From Liopterus haemorrhoidalis (taxonomy: Eukaryota; Arthropoda; Insecta; Coleoptera; Dytiscidae), in NCBI GenBank assembly GCA_963971575.1, contig OZ020616.1, forward strand, positions 5,352,924 through 5,416,923: DNA of 64,000 bases, read 5' to 3'. How positions within the stretch are numbered: position 1 is the first letter of the stretch; the number at the start of each line of letters is the position of its first letter. Below are positions 33,040 through 43,842 of the stretch, in pieces. Position numbers and translations under genes: made by a program. Under the pieces are notes generated by a model that was not told where the DNA came from, searched no databases, and saw only the letters and a list, made by a program, of their open reading frames with translations.

Positions 33040-34830
33040 TAAAAGAAACGGTTAAATACATCTACCTCGGCAGTGTAATTGGCGGTCAAGGTGGAGCTTT
33101 GTCTGACGTTGAAAACCGTATGCAGAAAGCCGGTCATGCTTTTGGCACACTCACGGAAGTTTGGAAGTCCAGCTATACTCCATCTCTACAAAGCTATGAT
33201 ACCAATTATTTCTGTATGTATGGAAGGAGATCAATAAAATAACCTCCCGGTTACAGTCTTTTACAAATAAGTGTCTGGCGAAAATCTTCAACATCTTTTG
33301 GCCAAGTACAATCTCAAATACAGAACTATGGAGTTTATCGAGTGAAATACCAATTGCAACAGATATTCGGCCCGATTCTGTAAAAAGTTACTAGGTTAGT
33401 TGCTACTGAGTAACGTTGCTACGAAATAACTTTTATAGTAACTTTCTTATCAATCGCCAAACAATTGGTATTCTCCAAGCATAAGCACAAGCAACGTTCT
33501 TATAACAAGTTATATTTAGTAACGTTGCTACAAAGAACCGTGAAGCTAGAAGCAGATTACGTTCTGCGCAGGCGAGGTATTCGTTTTTAATTGAGTTTGA
33601 CAGCTATGTTGTGAGTTTCTGAGGTTAAACGAAAAATGTTTTATAACCAAAATCAGAAAAAGAATTGCAAACAGATGGAAATTCTGTTGAATTTCCTGGA
33701 AAATAACTCGGTCATGGTCGGTGATACGAGTGTTTAAAAAATAATTGACAGGAACGAGTGGTGGTGCTGTGATGATGTGCTATGTGGCTACTGTTTTCTA
33801 TGTGGTGGTGCAAGTTATAGTTCAAATTTAAATGAATTGGGTGAAATACAGTTAAAGAAGTTCGGATAGCCATTGAACAGGCGCGCACATAGAACATTGA
33901 TCTGGGAAGGGTTCATTTCGAAAAAATATCTGTAATATAATACAAATGTATTGTTGTGTTTTTATGGAGAGGGCTGGGTTTATATATTTATTTAATTTTG
34001 ATTATAATTTAATTTTTAGTAATAAAAAAGGTGATTCTTATTTGCAATCGCTTAGTTTTTATTTAATAAGTATTTGATTTTTCAAATCCTTGGGGGAGGG
34101 GGTCTGAACTCGTCGACCACCCCCTTGTTGCGCGGCTTCTATTGACAGTCGTAGTTAATACATTTAAAAAATATTGTACTGTTATACTGTTATAAAACAA
34201 ATGTAAATTAAAAAAAAAAAAAAAATAGAATTTGAAATAAAGAACTCGAAGAATTTTGTGCTATACAGAAAATAAAATAAAAATCCTTCTATAATTATTG
34301 TCTCTATGTTGCCCTTCATTGTAAAATGCTTGAAATAATTCATTATTAAACAGAGAAATTGCGATTTTACACGATTTTAACAAGTTATTTTGAAGTTACT
34401 AAGTGTAGCAACTGCTTTCTGTTAGTTGTTATTCATAATAACTTTCTTAGCAACTAGTTACTAATTTCATAGCAACTTTTCTCTTACAGAATACGAATTT
34501 CGTAAAAGTTACTAAAATAGTTACTGACCTTGTATTTAGCAACTTTTATTGTAACTTTTTCGTAGTAACTTGCTTACAGAATTGGGCCGATTATGACCCG
34601 GGAATGGAATTGGATAGGACAGACACCCAATACCACCTCAAAAACTCCAAATAGACAATTTAATGGAACCCTCAGGTAGCGCGCAGAAGGACTAGACCTT
34701 CATTTATTTGGCACAGGTCCATTTTTGAAGAAATTGGACGGATGGGAAAATCTTGGCCGGAAATTAAAGCCCTTGCAAAGAATAGAACCACGGCGATGTT
34801 TCGTAGAGGTCCTTTGCTCTACCTAGCTTC
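33040..34830 (+). pseudogene. RTE-like LINE C-terminal region, split
   Basis: The left part (33045-33367) reads VKYIYLGSVIGGQGGALSDV, ENRMQKAGHAFGTL and EVWKSSYTPSL, as in the RT-thumb region of insect endonuclease-reverse transcriptases (KYLGSxIxxDGG...DVExRxxKAxxAFxxL...WKS). After the insertion 33368-34589 it resumes with MTREWNWIGQTPNTTSKTPN and, in another frame, DGMGKSWPEIKALAKNRT, the usual LINE tail. Frameshifts and a stop show it is dead. Endonuclease and RT palm are absent. Confidence 0.8.
33368..34589. mobile_element. 1.22-kb non-autonomous DNA element in LINE
   Basis: Inverted ends CGGCCCGATTCTGTAA and CGGCCCAATTCTGTAA (reverse complement), with sub-terminal AGTTACTA / GTAACTTT repeats. 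It is flanked by ATT (33365-33367 and 34590-34592) and sits exactly within LINE coding sequence, which proves insertion. A 3-bp TSD suggests the PIF/Harbinger group. The centre is AT-rich and non-coding, with a G-rich patch near 34090. Confidence 0.8.
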
Positions 34831-34882
34831 AGGAAATTAATAACATGTAAGGCAGATTGTTGTTCTGAATTCATTAGACGTA

Positions 34883-34883
<1 letters not shown>

Positions 34884-34932
<49 letters not shown>
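34884..34932. repeat. (TA)n microsatellite
   Basis: About 22 TA dinucleotides. The poly-(Ile-Tyr) frame across it is an artefact. Confidence 0.95.
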
Positions 34933-34933
<1 letters not shown>

Positions 34934-34934
34934 G

Positions 34935-35602
34935 GATCCTTAATTTTGGCAAAATATCAACACGATAGACAATTCACCGCATCCGGTCACCTCCTTTAGA
35001 GGACACCTTAACTCCAGGTGACTGATTTCTATTTTAGTAGAAAAGTCATCTGGCCAGATGTTATTTTTATTAAACTATACAATTTATGATTCAATACAAT
35101 ATTTTTCTTGCAAGCTTTAACATTTTCCCATAATGCAATTCAATGTTTGTGTCAATGCAGTGATTTCATAAGATTCCGTAATAACATCAGTTTTATTGTA
35201 GTTGTATATCACAACTTAATTTTATTGCTGATAAATATTGAGAAGAAAAATTCATGTTCACATGTGACACATACGTATCCATATTCAGAGTGTGTACACA
35301 CGTACTCATGTGTGATTCATGAAGTGAGTGATCTTGAATTTTTATTAAGCAATATGTAATTTTACATGATTTATTTGGGAATTGTACTGACTCAAACAAT
35401 CTAATAACACGTTCATTGCCACTTAAAAACGTATAAAATGAATGATAAATCTAAATGAACTTATACTTCCAAGACATTTACTTACTTATATGGATACAAA
35501 TAAAGTTTTAAATTCTATATAGGACTGCTGTCACTTAAAGGGCTCGGTACAATAACCGATCAGCTCCAATTTTTGCTTGAAATTGCTGTTTTCAATGGAT
35601 TT
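34935..35602. other. no recognisable gene
   Basis: AT-rich. A short hairpin of ACATGTG/CACATGT motifs at 35255-35320 is the only structure noticed. Confidence 0.4.
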
Positions 35603-35614
35603 AAAGTTTCGAAA

Positions 35615-36080
35615 CCCCAAAACAGCATTAATGCTATATAAAAATCTTATTTTATCTATCATAGATTATGGCTCAATATTTTTTAACAACGCAACTCTGA
35701 CTTCTCTAAAGGCTTTGGATAGCCTTCAGAATAAAGCAATCAAACGCTGTATTGGTGCACTCCATTCAACTCCTACTAATGCATTATTGGCAGAAGCCAA
35801 CATTATGCCTTTACAGTTACGTAGAAAAATTCTTGCAGGTCGATTTTTACTTCCACGTATCCAAACCAAAAGTCCAATTCGATTAGGGCTATATTGTGCT
35901 GAAGTATTAACGTCAAGTTATTGGAAAAATAAAACTATTCCACTACTAGTCGAAAGTTATCTTCAACTAACAGAAATTTCCCCAGTACGTAATGTATCTC
36001 AGGTATTACCGTGTTTCGAAGCTCCATTCCATCTGTCATTACCGAATAATTTCTGCTTCAGCGATCATTCGTTTTTATAA
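35615..36080 (+). pseudogene. LINE RT C-terminal (thumb) part
   Basis: Frame from NPKTALMLYKNLILSIIDYG through LDSLQNKAIKRCIGALHSTP, TNALLAEANIMPLQLRRKI and LAGRFLLPR to a stop at 36080. This is the conserved region after the RT palm of I-type LINEs (YKxLIxSxxDYG ... LQNxALRxCxGA ... LxxEAxxxPLxLRR). It is out of phase with the RNase H frame that follows, so one frameshift near 36060 separates the two. Confidence 0.85.
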
Positions 36081-36097
36081 ATCCAAATCCGCGTAAT

Positions 36098-37015
36098 ATG
36101 GAAAATTTATCTGTCATAGACAAAATTACTCTAAAATGGCCAAATGCACACCATATTTACACTGATGGTTCTAAATCGAAAGATGGTGTAGGTTGCGCTT
36201 ATTTAGTACCACAGTACAACCATAATCATCAAGTCAAACTCCCTGACCAAACGTTTACATACAATGCCGAATTGATCGCTATAAAACTAAGTTTAGACTA
36301 TTTAAGAAACCATATTCATAATGAATTCGTAATACTTTGTGATAATAAGAGCGCTGTCCAGAAACTAAAATATCCAAACTTTTCTAAGGATAATAACTCT
36401 TTAATTTATGATATATTAAAATCTGTACAAGATCTAACCTTTAGAGATAAATCGATAAAAATATGCTGGACCAAGGGTCACTCGAACTCCAAATTTAATA
36501 ATCAAGTAGATATTCTAGCAAAGGAGGCCGTTTTAAAAGAAATGCCGCTACAAATACCACCTAGCAACAATGAAATTAATTTAAAATTAAAAGAAATTGT
36601 TCTAAATCAATGGCAACATGATTTCCTACAGTCACTTAAACATAAAGCATCATATTATGGAGAAATCCAGACAACACTACCAAAAAAACACTGGTTCTCG
36701 TCAGACCAAAACAGGGCTTTCATCTGTACTATAATACGACTAAGATTTAATCATAACCTCTCACCTTCTCATCTGCATAGAATAAACTTGAAATCAACCC
36801 CGTACTGTCAATGTGATGACCAGTCTATTGGTGACGTTAACCACTTACTTTTTAAATGTCCATTATATTTAGGTAATCGTACAAAATTTTTAAATAAATT
36901 AATTTCAGAAAATATCCCATTTCCAACAAACATTCAAACACTTTTGGCCACAAACTCGATGAAAATTTATAATATAATCTTTGACTACATCAAAGTAGAA
37001 AAAATTAAAGTGTAA
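36098..37015 (+). CDS. LINE RNase H domain with C-terminal zinc knuckle
   Basis: Open frame of 305 residues with all four RNase H acidic residues in place: D in HHIYTDGSKS (about residue 22), E in YNAELIAIKL, D in ILCDNKSAVQ, and the late D in NQVDILAKEA after CWTKGHSNS. Towards the C-terminus comes a Cys/His cluster, YCQCDDQSIGDVNHLLFKCP, typical of the end of I-group LINE ORF2. The ATG at 36098 is simply the first in frame; biologically this is the end of ORF2 and would not be translated alone. No internal stop suggests a fairly young insertion. Confidence 0.85.
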   Translation: MENLSVIDKITLKWPNAHHIYTDGSKSKDGVGCAYLVPQYNHNHQVKLPDQTFTYNAELIAIKLSLDYLRNHIHNEFVILCDNKSAVQKLKYPNFSKDNNSLIYDILKSVQDLTFRDKSIKICWTKGHSNSKFNNQVDILAKEAVLKEMPLQIPPSNNEINLKLKEIVLNQWQHDFLQSLKHKASYYGEIQTTLPKKHWFSSDQNRAFICTIIRLRFNHNLSPSHLHRINLKSTPYCQCDDQSIGDVNHLLFKCPLYLGNRTKFLNKLISENIPFPTNIQTLLATNSMKIYNIIFDYIKVEKIKV

Positions 37016-37305
37016 TAAAATCGTATTTATACTTAACATTAATACTAATATATTCTGGCTAATAGTCTCTTAAGGACAAAAATTTTGGTAAAAATAAAAA
37101 TGAAGAAAAATAAATAAATTTTATATATGTATTTTAATGTCTATTGTAATTCGTAATTGTAATTTTATTGTTATCAACTATTATTATGTATTTTATATGT
37201 AACTTATATTATTATTGCTATATTATTTTATTGTATACATCACTGGTTAATAGTCAGTGCAACTAAGACCAATAAATACTAATTAAAAAAAAAAAAAAGT
37301 TTCGA

Positions 37306-37625
37306 AATTTTTTGGTGAAGATACAGGCAGCTCTGATGCTCAAATACAGATATGGAGCTATCTGAGTTTTCTCTGAAACTTCAGATGAAGGTTTTGCTGA
37401 AAATCACTTTTTAGGTTTTTGTAGGTATGACAAAAAAACCTTATAACGTCAATCAAGTGTCTGTCTGTTCGGTAGAAAAAAGTTTCGTATTTCCGTATTT
37501 TTTGGTGCAAGAAACAGGCAGCTCTTATGTTCAAATACATATATAAAGACCTATCTGAATTTGCTCTGAAGCATCAAATGAAGATTTTGCTGAAAATAAC
37601 TTTTTAGGTTTTTCAAATGGATGGA
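37306..37625 (+). repeat. imperfect direct duplication (~180 bp)
   Basis: TTCGAAATTTTTTGGTGAAG ... 'ttgctgaaaatcac' (37302-37411) recurs as TTCGTATTTCCGTATTTTTT ... 'ttgctgaaaataac' (37485-37605). Both copies contain ACAGGCAGCTCT. A Rep1-like start lies between them. Confidence 0.65.
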
Positions 37626-38265
37626 CATAGTTGAAACTTTTGAACCTCTTTTTACCATTCTTACATATAAGAAAACTATTGAAAGTTCAAAAATGCACAT
37701 CACGGAAAAAATAAACAAATATGTATTCAACGAAAAATAAATATATTTTTTTAATTTTGATCAAATGAAATCTCTTAATGCGTGGATAAGCTAACACATT
37801 TTTCGGGGTAAAAGCTGTTCGGTAAAAATTGTAGCCAAACGGCTAAACCTAGAGAGTTGAAATTTGGCATGCTTATACAACCCTTTGACCCGCACATAGG
37901 AAAAGTACTAAAATATCTAAAAAACATATCCCCCTAAAAATATAAACAAATATGAGCTCATCGAAAAAAAAAAAAAAATAATAATAATAATAATAAATTC
38001 TGAGTAGGGTATCAAATGAAATCCTTTAATACGTAGATTAACGATCAAAATTTTATTTTTGGAAAATAAATTATTTTGATGCGATTTTAACCAAAATTGT
38101 GCAAATTTTTTGTCCTACACCCTGTAGCCCAGATGGTTTAAAAAAATCTGAAAAAATTCTAAATAATGTATATTGGTGTGAACCGGAATAGCACAATAGG
38201 AATTTTTGATCAGATTATGTTTTCGGAAAATAACGCATTTTTTGTGTTTTTTTGTTGACGATGTA

Positions 38266-38474
38266 CAGAGTGATTATTTAATGGCGAGACGACGTCACCG
38301 AATTTTACGTGTCTCCTAGCAGAATACTATGACTATAATAACCTTGAATAAAATTTGATTATGAAGAAAAAAGGATTATGCGCATGCGCGCATAATCGCC
38401 TGCTACGATGTGTATGAAACGACAAATTATTAAAACTTCCAGTGACGTCGTCTCGCCATTAAATAATCACTCCG
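38266..38474. mobile_element. 209-bp MITE inserted in Rep1
   Basis: Inverted ends of 33 bp with one mismatch (CAGAGTGATTATTTAATGGC / CGGAGTGATTATTTAATGGC, continuing GAGACGACGTCAC), flanked by TA (38264-38265, 38475-38476). Other Rep1 copies read GACGATGTACAAAAGTTATA without the element and give the empty site. The centre has a GCGCATGCGCGC palindrome. Confidence 0.95.
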
Positions 38475-38514
38475 TATAAAAGTTATAGTTATGTAATACA
38501 CTATACTAGAAGGC

Positions 38515-38590
38515 GTATCCTGGTCTAATGGTTAGCTTGCTCGCTTGCTACGCAGCAAACTGGGGTTTGCTCCCGGGCAGAGGAGACAAT
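38515..38590 (+). repeat. tRNA-like Pol III module within Rep1 copy D
   Basis: TATCCTGGTCTAATGGTTAG (A-box region) followed by CTTGCTACGCAGCAAACTGG and GGTTTGCTCCCGG (B-box-like). The module resembles a tRNA head, but the acceptor arms do not pair and the B box is degraded. It is therefore a SINE-type promoter and not a tRNA gene. Confidence 0.6.
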
Positions 38591-39121
38591 TTTATTTTTT
38601 GTTTTTTTTTTTTCATTTTTATTTTCTTTAAATTATTTTGTCAATATTCTAGTTATATTTTGGCAAATGTTGCATTTCATTTTTAAGAGTGTAAATTTAA
38701 TAACCTGTTGGAATTATATTTTCATTCTATGTGTCATGTATACGAAACCAGAGGGACGGAGTATATGACTTAAAACAACCAATGGAAGCCATAGGCGCAA
38801 TTTTCAAAATCTTAATGAACCTTGTTTTATAAAAAAAATACTGCAAATATTTAGAAACCTAAATAATGTTATTAGGTATTCGAATTAAAATTAACAAAAA
38901 AATATTTTAACATAAATTTTGTTTTTAAAGCTCTTAGACGATAAATTATTATTAAAATATTGTTCATTTTGCCGTGATTACTATAAAGCAAAATTTGTCT
39001 TATACACTCAGCATGCCGCCTTCACTTATTATATACCTGCGAAATCCTGCAATGTCTGAAAATTCACACTTAACATCAATTTTTTAGTTACAACGATCAC
39101 TAGTGCACGGCTAAGGTAGTG

Positions 39122-39970
39122 TAAAGCCGCATTCAGAGCCCTTAAATCAATAGCTTATTCACTGTAGCTTGTAGACTGTTTACTGTCAATAGAAGTTTGA
39201 CATATGATAAGACGTGAAACCGTTCAGACCTCCAAATTTAATACGCTCTTTGTTGTGGATTGTGCATAATTTTCTAAACTTATAGCTAGTGAGATGTTTT
39301 AATGAGACAGACTGTTTAATGAGTTTTAATAAACACATTGGCTATCGCATTCTATCAGTGACACCGTAGTTATTGAATGCCTTTACATAACCTAACATAA
39401 TGTCAGTATTAACAAATCTTGCTCAAAATTACAAAGACGGACAGTAAATATGATCAATTTAGGTAATTAGGTAGTTAAAATCTAAGACAACAGAATTATA
39501 AGAACGATAATACATATAAAACATTTTACGAAGCAGAGTAGTTTTTTTCAAGAAAAACAGATGTCGGACTATTCGCGACTGAAACTACCGTTGGCGGCGC
39601 TGCGTACAACAGCTGATGGCGGACGAGAAGCGTATAAGTCAGAAGTTTTTTCTAAATATTTATCTGTTCAAACAATATTTCGGCAAAAAAGCACTGTCTT
39701 TAAGTCACTATATTTTAAAATACTTCTTAATTCACATAAACTGCAGCACAACACGCTACAAATATGATCCAAATATACGCTTCTGTTTAATTTAGCCAGT
39801 CACCACCAGATGTCTCACTATTATTTGCAGTCGCGAATTCGTAACATATTAATTTCTAACTTGCTATGAACGGTACGTACAACGTTAAAACAAAGCATAG
39901 AAACATAACTTACAGCTAACAAAGAACAGTCTACAACCTGTTAAATTAAAGAGCTCTGAATGCGGCTTTA
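39122..39970. repeat. Rep2 dispersed repeat, full-length copy
   Basis: About 850 bp with inverted ends TAAAGCCGCATTCAGAGCCC / TAAAGCCGCATTCAGAGCTC (reverse complement). Other copies are at 5725-6268, 13606-13811 (3' part) and 60600-62250 (with insertions). Non-coding. Probably a DNA-transposon derivative, although no clear TSD is visible. It carries an extra 261-bp segment at 39576-39836. Confidence 0.75.
39576..39836. mobile_element. possible small insertion in Rep2
   Basis: Present here but absent from Rep2 copies near 6130 and 13690. Flanked by ATTCG at 39571-39575 and 39837-39841, with short inverted ends CGACTG/CAGTCG. Class unknown. Confidence 0.5.
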
Positions 39971-39984
39971 CTCTTATTTTTTAA

Positions 39985-40845
39985 TTAAAAATTAATTTAT
40001 TTGAACCCCACTACTATTTATACATCCTTAATTATTTATAATAACTAAAGTTATTTATTTTTTTAATAATAAAACGTTATCGCTCGTTATTTATAATAAA
40101 GATCTCAATAGTTGGATGAGAAACTTTCTGAAATAATACTTCAGTCCAAAAAAACATTTTCTAAATAAAAAAGCAAATAGCTGTCTACATATTTATGGAA
40201 TATAAAACAAATATATTTAAAACTCAAGAACATGCACTTGTTCTTGCATGTGGTGAATAAATAAAATTTTTCTGAAAATATAAAACAATAGAAGCCTTGG
40301 CATCTAAATGATATATGGCTTAAGTACATGTAAGTACATACATCATATTTAACGTTTATGAAAATAATTTAAAATGATTAATGCACAAAATTATATCCCA
40401 GAACATTGAAATTATTTCTATAATTAATTATGTTTGATTTATATTGCAAATAACCTCTACCTACTGAGAACATTTTTTCGAAAAATTTAATGTTGAATAA
40501 TTTAGAAAAATTATAATTACCGTATAATAAGAGTATTATAATAATAATTAGATTGCTTTGATGCTATTTTGCAATTTATTATAATTTATAGACGCGTAGT
40601 AAAGCTGTAGTTTTTTCAAAAATATATTTTTATGTAGTTCATTATTTCTGTAATTTGCTTACATGAAAATAAATGTGGATATCTCACGATCCATTTCATG
40701 TTTAATTGTTTTAAATAAATGTAATAACAATTTAAATTGACAATTATAATAAATAAATAATAATAATATTTATGCAATGGTTTGAAACTAAATAGTACTA
40801 CATAATGTTTTATAGTTTTTTACAGTAGTAGTTTCTAAATAGACA
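39985..40845. other. no recognisable feature
   Basis: Very AT-rich sequence with no supportable gene. Confidence 0.5.
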
Positions 40846-40852
40846 CTTCAGC

Positions 40853-41460
40853 CAGGGCCGGCCAGAGGGCAGTGCGAACGGTGCGACCGCACAAGGCCCC
40901 TCGCTTAGTAAGGCCCCGCGCTTCGTAAGGCCCCGCGAGACCCGAGTTTTTTTTTTTTTATCACCACCGCGAAAATTATTTGGCTATTTGTACAATTCAG
41001 ACAATATACAAAAGATGACTGAAGACGATCTGCTTAAATATGCTTCTATTATATCTGCTTATCATTTAGATAAGCAGATATAAATAAGATATAAATTTGT
41101 GTTTAAAAGACGACATTGATTGTACAAACCTTTTTTATGAAATTAAAATGTGTCGCCGGGTATTGTCGCCTAGAAATACAATTTTAGAAATTTTAGAATA
41201 TATTTACAAAAACAATTTATCTGAATTGTATCCCAATTTTGTAACTGTTTTGAAAGTAATACTTACAATTCCAGTAACAGTTGCATCGGCAGAGAGATCT
41301 TTTTCAAAACTGAAAATAATAAAAAATTATTTACGATCTTGTATAAGTCAGGAGCGATTCTCTTCATTGGCAATTTTGTCAATAGAATCCAAGTTGGCAA
41401 GAAAACTAAATTATGACGAGATAATTAACAATTTTGCAATAAAACATGCCAGAAGGAATT
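40853..41460 (+). pseudogene. hAT transposon remnant: dimerisation domain
   Basis: The left end CAGGGCCGGCCAGAGGGCAG is a hAT-type terminus. The plus-strand frame from 41097 encodes the end of a hAT transposase: LSELYPNFVTVLKVILTIPV, then TVASAERSFSKLKIIKNYLR and QERFSSLAILSIES. The ASAERSFSKLKxIKxxLR block is the hallmark of the C-terminal hAT dimerisation domain. The zinc finger and DDE core are absent, and only about 240 bp separate the left end from the frame, so most of the gene is deleted. The right terminus was not found. Confidence 0.8.
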
Positions 41461-41690
41461 GGTCAACATTACTGGTACGGCCTCCAAGGCCCTTGAAGAC
41501 CATAGCCGTCTCAATCGTCTTCCGCCATTCCTTCCGATTTTGTGTTATTGTCCTCCTGTTGTGTGCACCGATAGACCGAGCATCCTGTGTTACACAATCG
41601 ACCCACTTAAGCTATGGTCTACCTCAATTCTACTACCTACTGGCACAATGGCACAATACGAAAATCTCTTTGTACATGGTTTATTTCATT

Positions 41691-42800
41691 GGACCGTATG
41701 AATAAAAATAAGCATAACCTTTTACTTGCAAATTATGAAGCAAATCCTCCTAACAATATGAATAAAAATGCAAGCAAAACCTTCTACTTATGAGTAAGAA
41801 GCAAATGCTTTTTTGTTGATCTTTTGCTCAAGACAGAAGTAAATGGTTATGAATAAAACAGACCTTTTACTTTAAATTATCTTAATTTAAATAATAAATT
41901 AAACATCTATATATTCATATACTCACTTGTGAAAGTGTTGTAGTGAACTAATTGCCATGGCGGATATTGTGCATTTAAGAAATATGAAACATTATAGGCA
42001 TCGTTCTTCACCACGTCGTACTGACATAAAAGTTAGTTTCGTTTTGAACAGAAGAACATGGAGTGTTTAGCTAATAATTTTTAGGTAACTTTTTTTTTGT
42101 TGAAATATCTAGCTGATCTTGGATTTCAAAGAAGTATCGGTGAGGAACTTGGGGTGGAGCAATCCACAGTATCACTGACTGTCAGCAGTGTTGTTGATCA
42201 AATAGTTGCACAAGCTGGCAACTGGATTAAATTTCTTACTTCCCAAAATTTATTAGTGGAAGCGAAAAAAATGTGGCAAAGAAAATACCTTTTTCCAACC
42301 GCAGTTGGTGCCATTAACTGTACACATATAGGGATAGAAAAACCGAAGATCCATGAAGATGAATATGTCAATCGTAAAGGAAAACCTATGCTAAATGTAT
42401 AGGCAATTTATGATGCCAGTGAAATGTTCACAAGTGTAGGTGTAAAATGCCCTGAATCTGTACATGACTTTACACCAATAAAAATAAACTGATATGTCAA
42501 ACATGGAACTCAGTACAGCACTAGTACAGTTTTGATAGTGTTTATAGACTAATTTCAAGTTGACAGCAATCAGAAAGAAGTAGTACGATTTTGATAAATA
42601 CTGATTTTCAGGTTTCAACATAAACACATCCTCTTGACCTTTTACTCACCGGTAGAAGCATTGACTTGTAAGTAAAAGGTAATCATTATTCATATATAAA
42701 AAGAAGTAAATGCTTTTACTCCGACCTTTTACTCGAAGCAAATGCTTTTACTTCTACCTTCTATTTATGAGCATTTACTTCAACTTTATTCATACGGCTG
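41691..42800 (+). mobile_element. PIF/Harbinger-type element, internally deleted
   Basis: 1110 bp with inverted ends sharing CCGTATGAATAAA and flanked by ATT (41688-41690, 42801-42803). Sub-terminal AAGTAAATGCTTTTACT-like repeats occur on both sides. It encodes a broken Harbinger transposase fragment. Confidence 0.75.
42100..42492 (+). pseudogene. HARBI1-like transposase fragment
   Basis: LKYLADLGFQRSIGEELGVE, then QSTVSLTVSSVVDQIVAQAG (HTH region) and TAVGAINCTHIGIEKPKIHE, then DEYVNRKGKPMLNV, stop, and IYDASEMFTSVGVKCPESVH. The GAIDCTHI ... YVNRKGxxSLNVQAICD ... PGSVHD series marks the PIF/Harbinger DDE domain. Here the first catalytic D has become N (GAINCTH) and a stop replaces Q after MLNV. 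The later DDE residues are missing. Confidence 0.85.
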
Positions 42801-42910
42801 ATTGGCTCCAGTCCATCCTAGTCGATTTAATTAAACTTAATAATAACAAGCCCAGTTCAAATCTCTACTCTCCTTGTAGCATGGAAGTAGAAGAAGACTT
42901 ATTGAACTAA

Positions 42911-43567
42911 CACAGTTTCATGAATTCAGAGATACTAAGGTTATGCAATGTTTCTTTTCAACATAAACTTTGGTTCGTGCCGATGTTGTTCTCACAAATT
43001 GTCACAGAAATGTCACATATGACTTACTTTCAACATAACCGTCTTACATAAAGGTATTTCTTAACAAATAAATCTCCCTCTCCCGCCCCTGTTGATCATG
43101 GACTTATTATAAGATCATATGTTAGTGACAGAACCAAGGTAGCCCACATTGTTATTGACTTAGATGAATACGATCGCCAGTAACAGCATTCCATTTATGA
43201 TTTATTACCTTATTCAGAGTAATTATGATTTTTATAAAATGTATTTAAATGTATTCAATTATATGTAATTTTCTGAGGATTTTTAATAATGGAAATTTAA
43301 GTTTACCGTTTATGGAAAGTTAATTACTGTACAATACCGCATTCAATTGGAAAGTAAAAATTTGTTGAAGAATGTAAACACTTCGGTATGTTATTGCTTT
43401 ATTTTGCTTTACTAATATTGCTAGATTCAGGATTAATTAAAATAATCTTGATTAACTTGTAACCCAGATTAGAGTCACAAGTGTGTTTGGTATAGAAATG
43501 CCATTTAATATCCTACATAATCAGGGCTCAGACGTTTTTAGGCAAATCTGTACTAACGACATTATTA
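42911..43567. other. no recognisable feature
   Basis: AT-rich. No supported gene. Confidence 0.45.
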
Positions 43568-43578
43568 ATGAGATGTTC

Positions 43579-43831
43579 TTCTTCTTCTTCTTATTTTGTT
43601 GGCTTCGGTTTAACACCATTCCGCCAGCGCATAGCTAATGGAGAACCTATTCTACATATCTTTCTTGATTTCCGTTAAAAACCATAATATTTTGTCACAA
43701 ACAGCTGGAGTGGGATTAGAAAGAATTGTTCTTAAGTTAAGGGGAGCAGTTAGGATTTTCTCGAGATCTGAATAAAAAACTGTAGATGCTGCGGTGTGAT
43801 TTCGACAGTTAAAAAGTATGTGTTCCGTAGA
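43579..43831 (-). mobile_element. very short 5'-truncated LINE with 11-bp TSD
   Basis: A 253-bp insertion flanked by ATGAGATGTTC (43568-43578, 43832-43842). The minus strand encodes the last residues of a LINE ORF2: STEHILFNCRNHTAASTVFY, SDLEKILTAPLNLRTILS, NPTPAVCDKILWFLTEIKKD and a stop, then a short 3' UTR ending in (AAG)n. The HILFxC piece is the end of the C-terminal zinc knuckle. Confidence 0.88.
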
Positions 43832-43842
43832 ATGAGATGTTC

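Larger units (their letters stand above)
35615..37297 (+). mobile_element. 5'-truncated LINE with poly(A) and TSD
   Basis: The 3' 1.68 kb of a non-LTR retrotransposon. It ends in an A14 tail and is flanked by the 12-bp duplication AAAGTTTCGAAA (35603-35614, 37296-37307). It carries the RT thumb region and a complete RNase H domain, so it belongs to an RNase H-bearing clade (I group). The 5' truncation follows from incomplete reverse transcription. Confidence 0.88.
37811..39080 (+). repeat. Rep1 dispersed repeat, copy D
   Basis: From TTCGGTAAAAATTGTAGCCA and GGCATGCTTATACAACCCTT to TATACCTGCGAAATCCTGCA. It contains the MITE 38266-38474 and the tRNA-like module at 38515-38590. Sequence on both sides of the MITE matches uninterrupted Rep1 copies. 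Confidence 0.8.
41429..42910 (+). pseudogene. unassigned open frame split by PIF/Harbinger element
   Basis: Left part 41429-41690 contains NITGTASKALEDHSRLNRLP, SILCYTIDPLKLWSTSILL and QYENLFVHGLFH. The right part 42804-42910 reads LQSILVDLIKLNNNKPSS and ends MEVEEDLLN before TAA. Removing the 1110-bp insertion and one ATT copy joins the two in phase at a tryptophan codon. I do not recognise the protein. A second overlapping frame (continuing the hAT frame) is also open across the left part, so coding status is uncertain. Confidence 0.35.
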
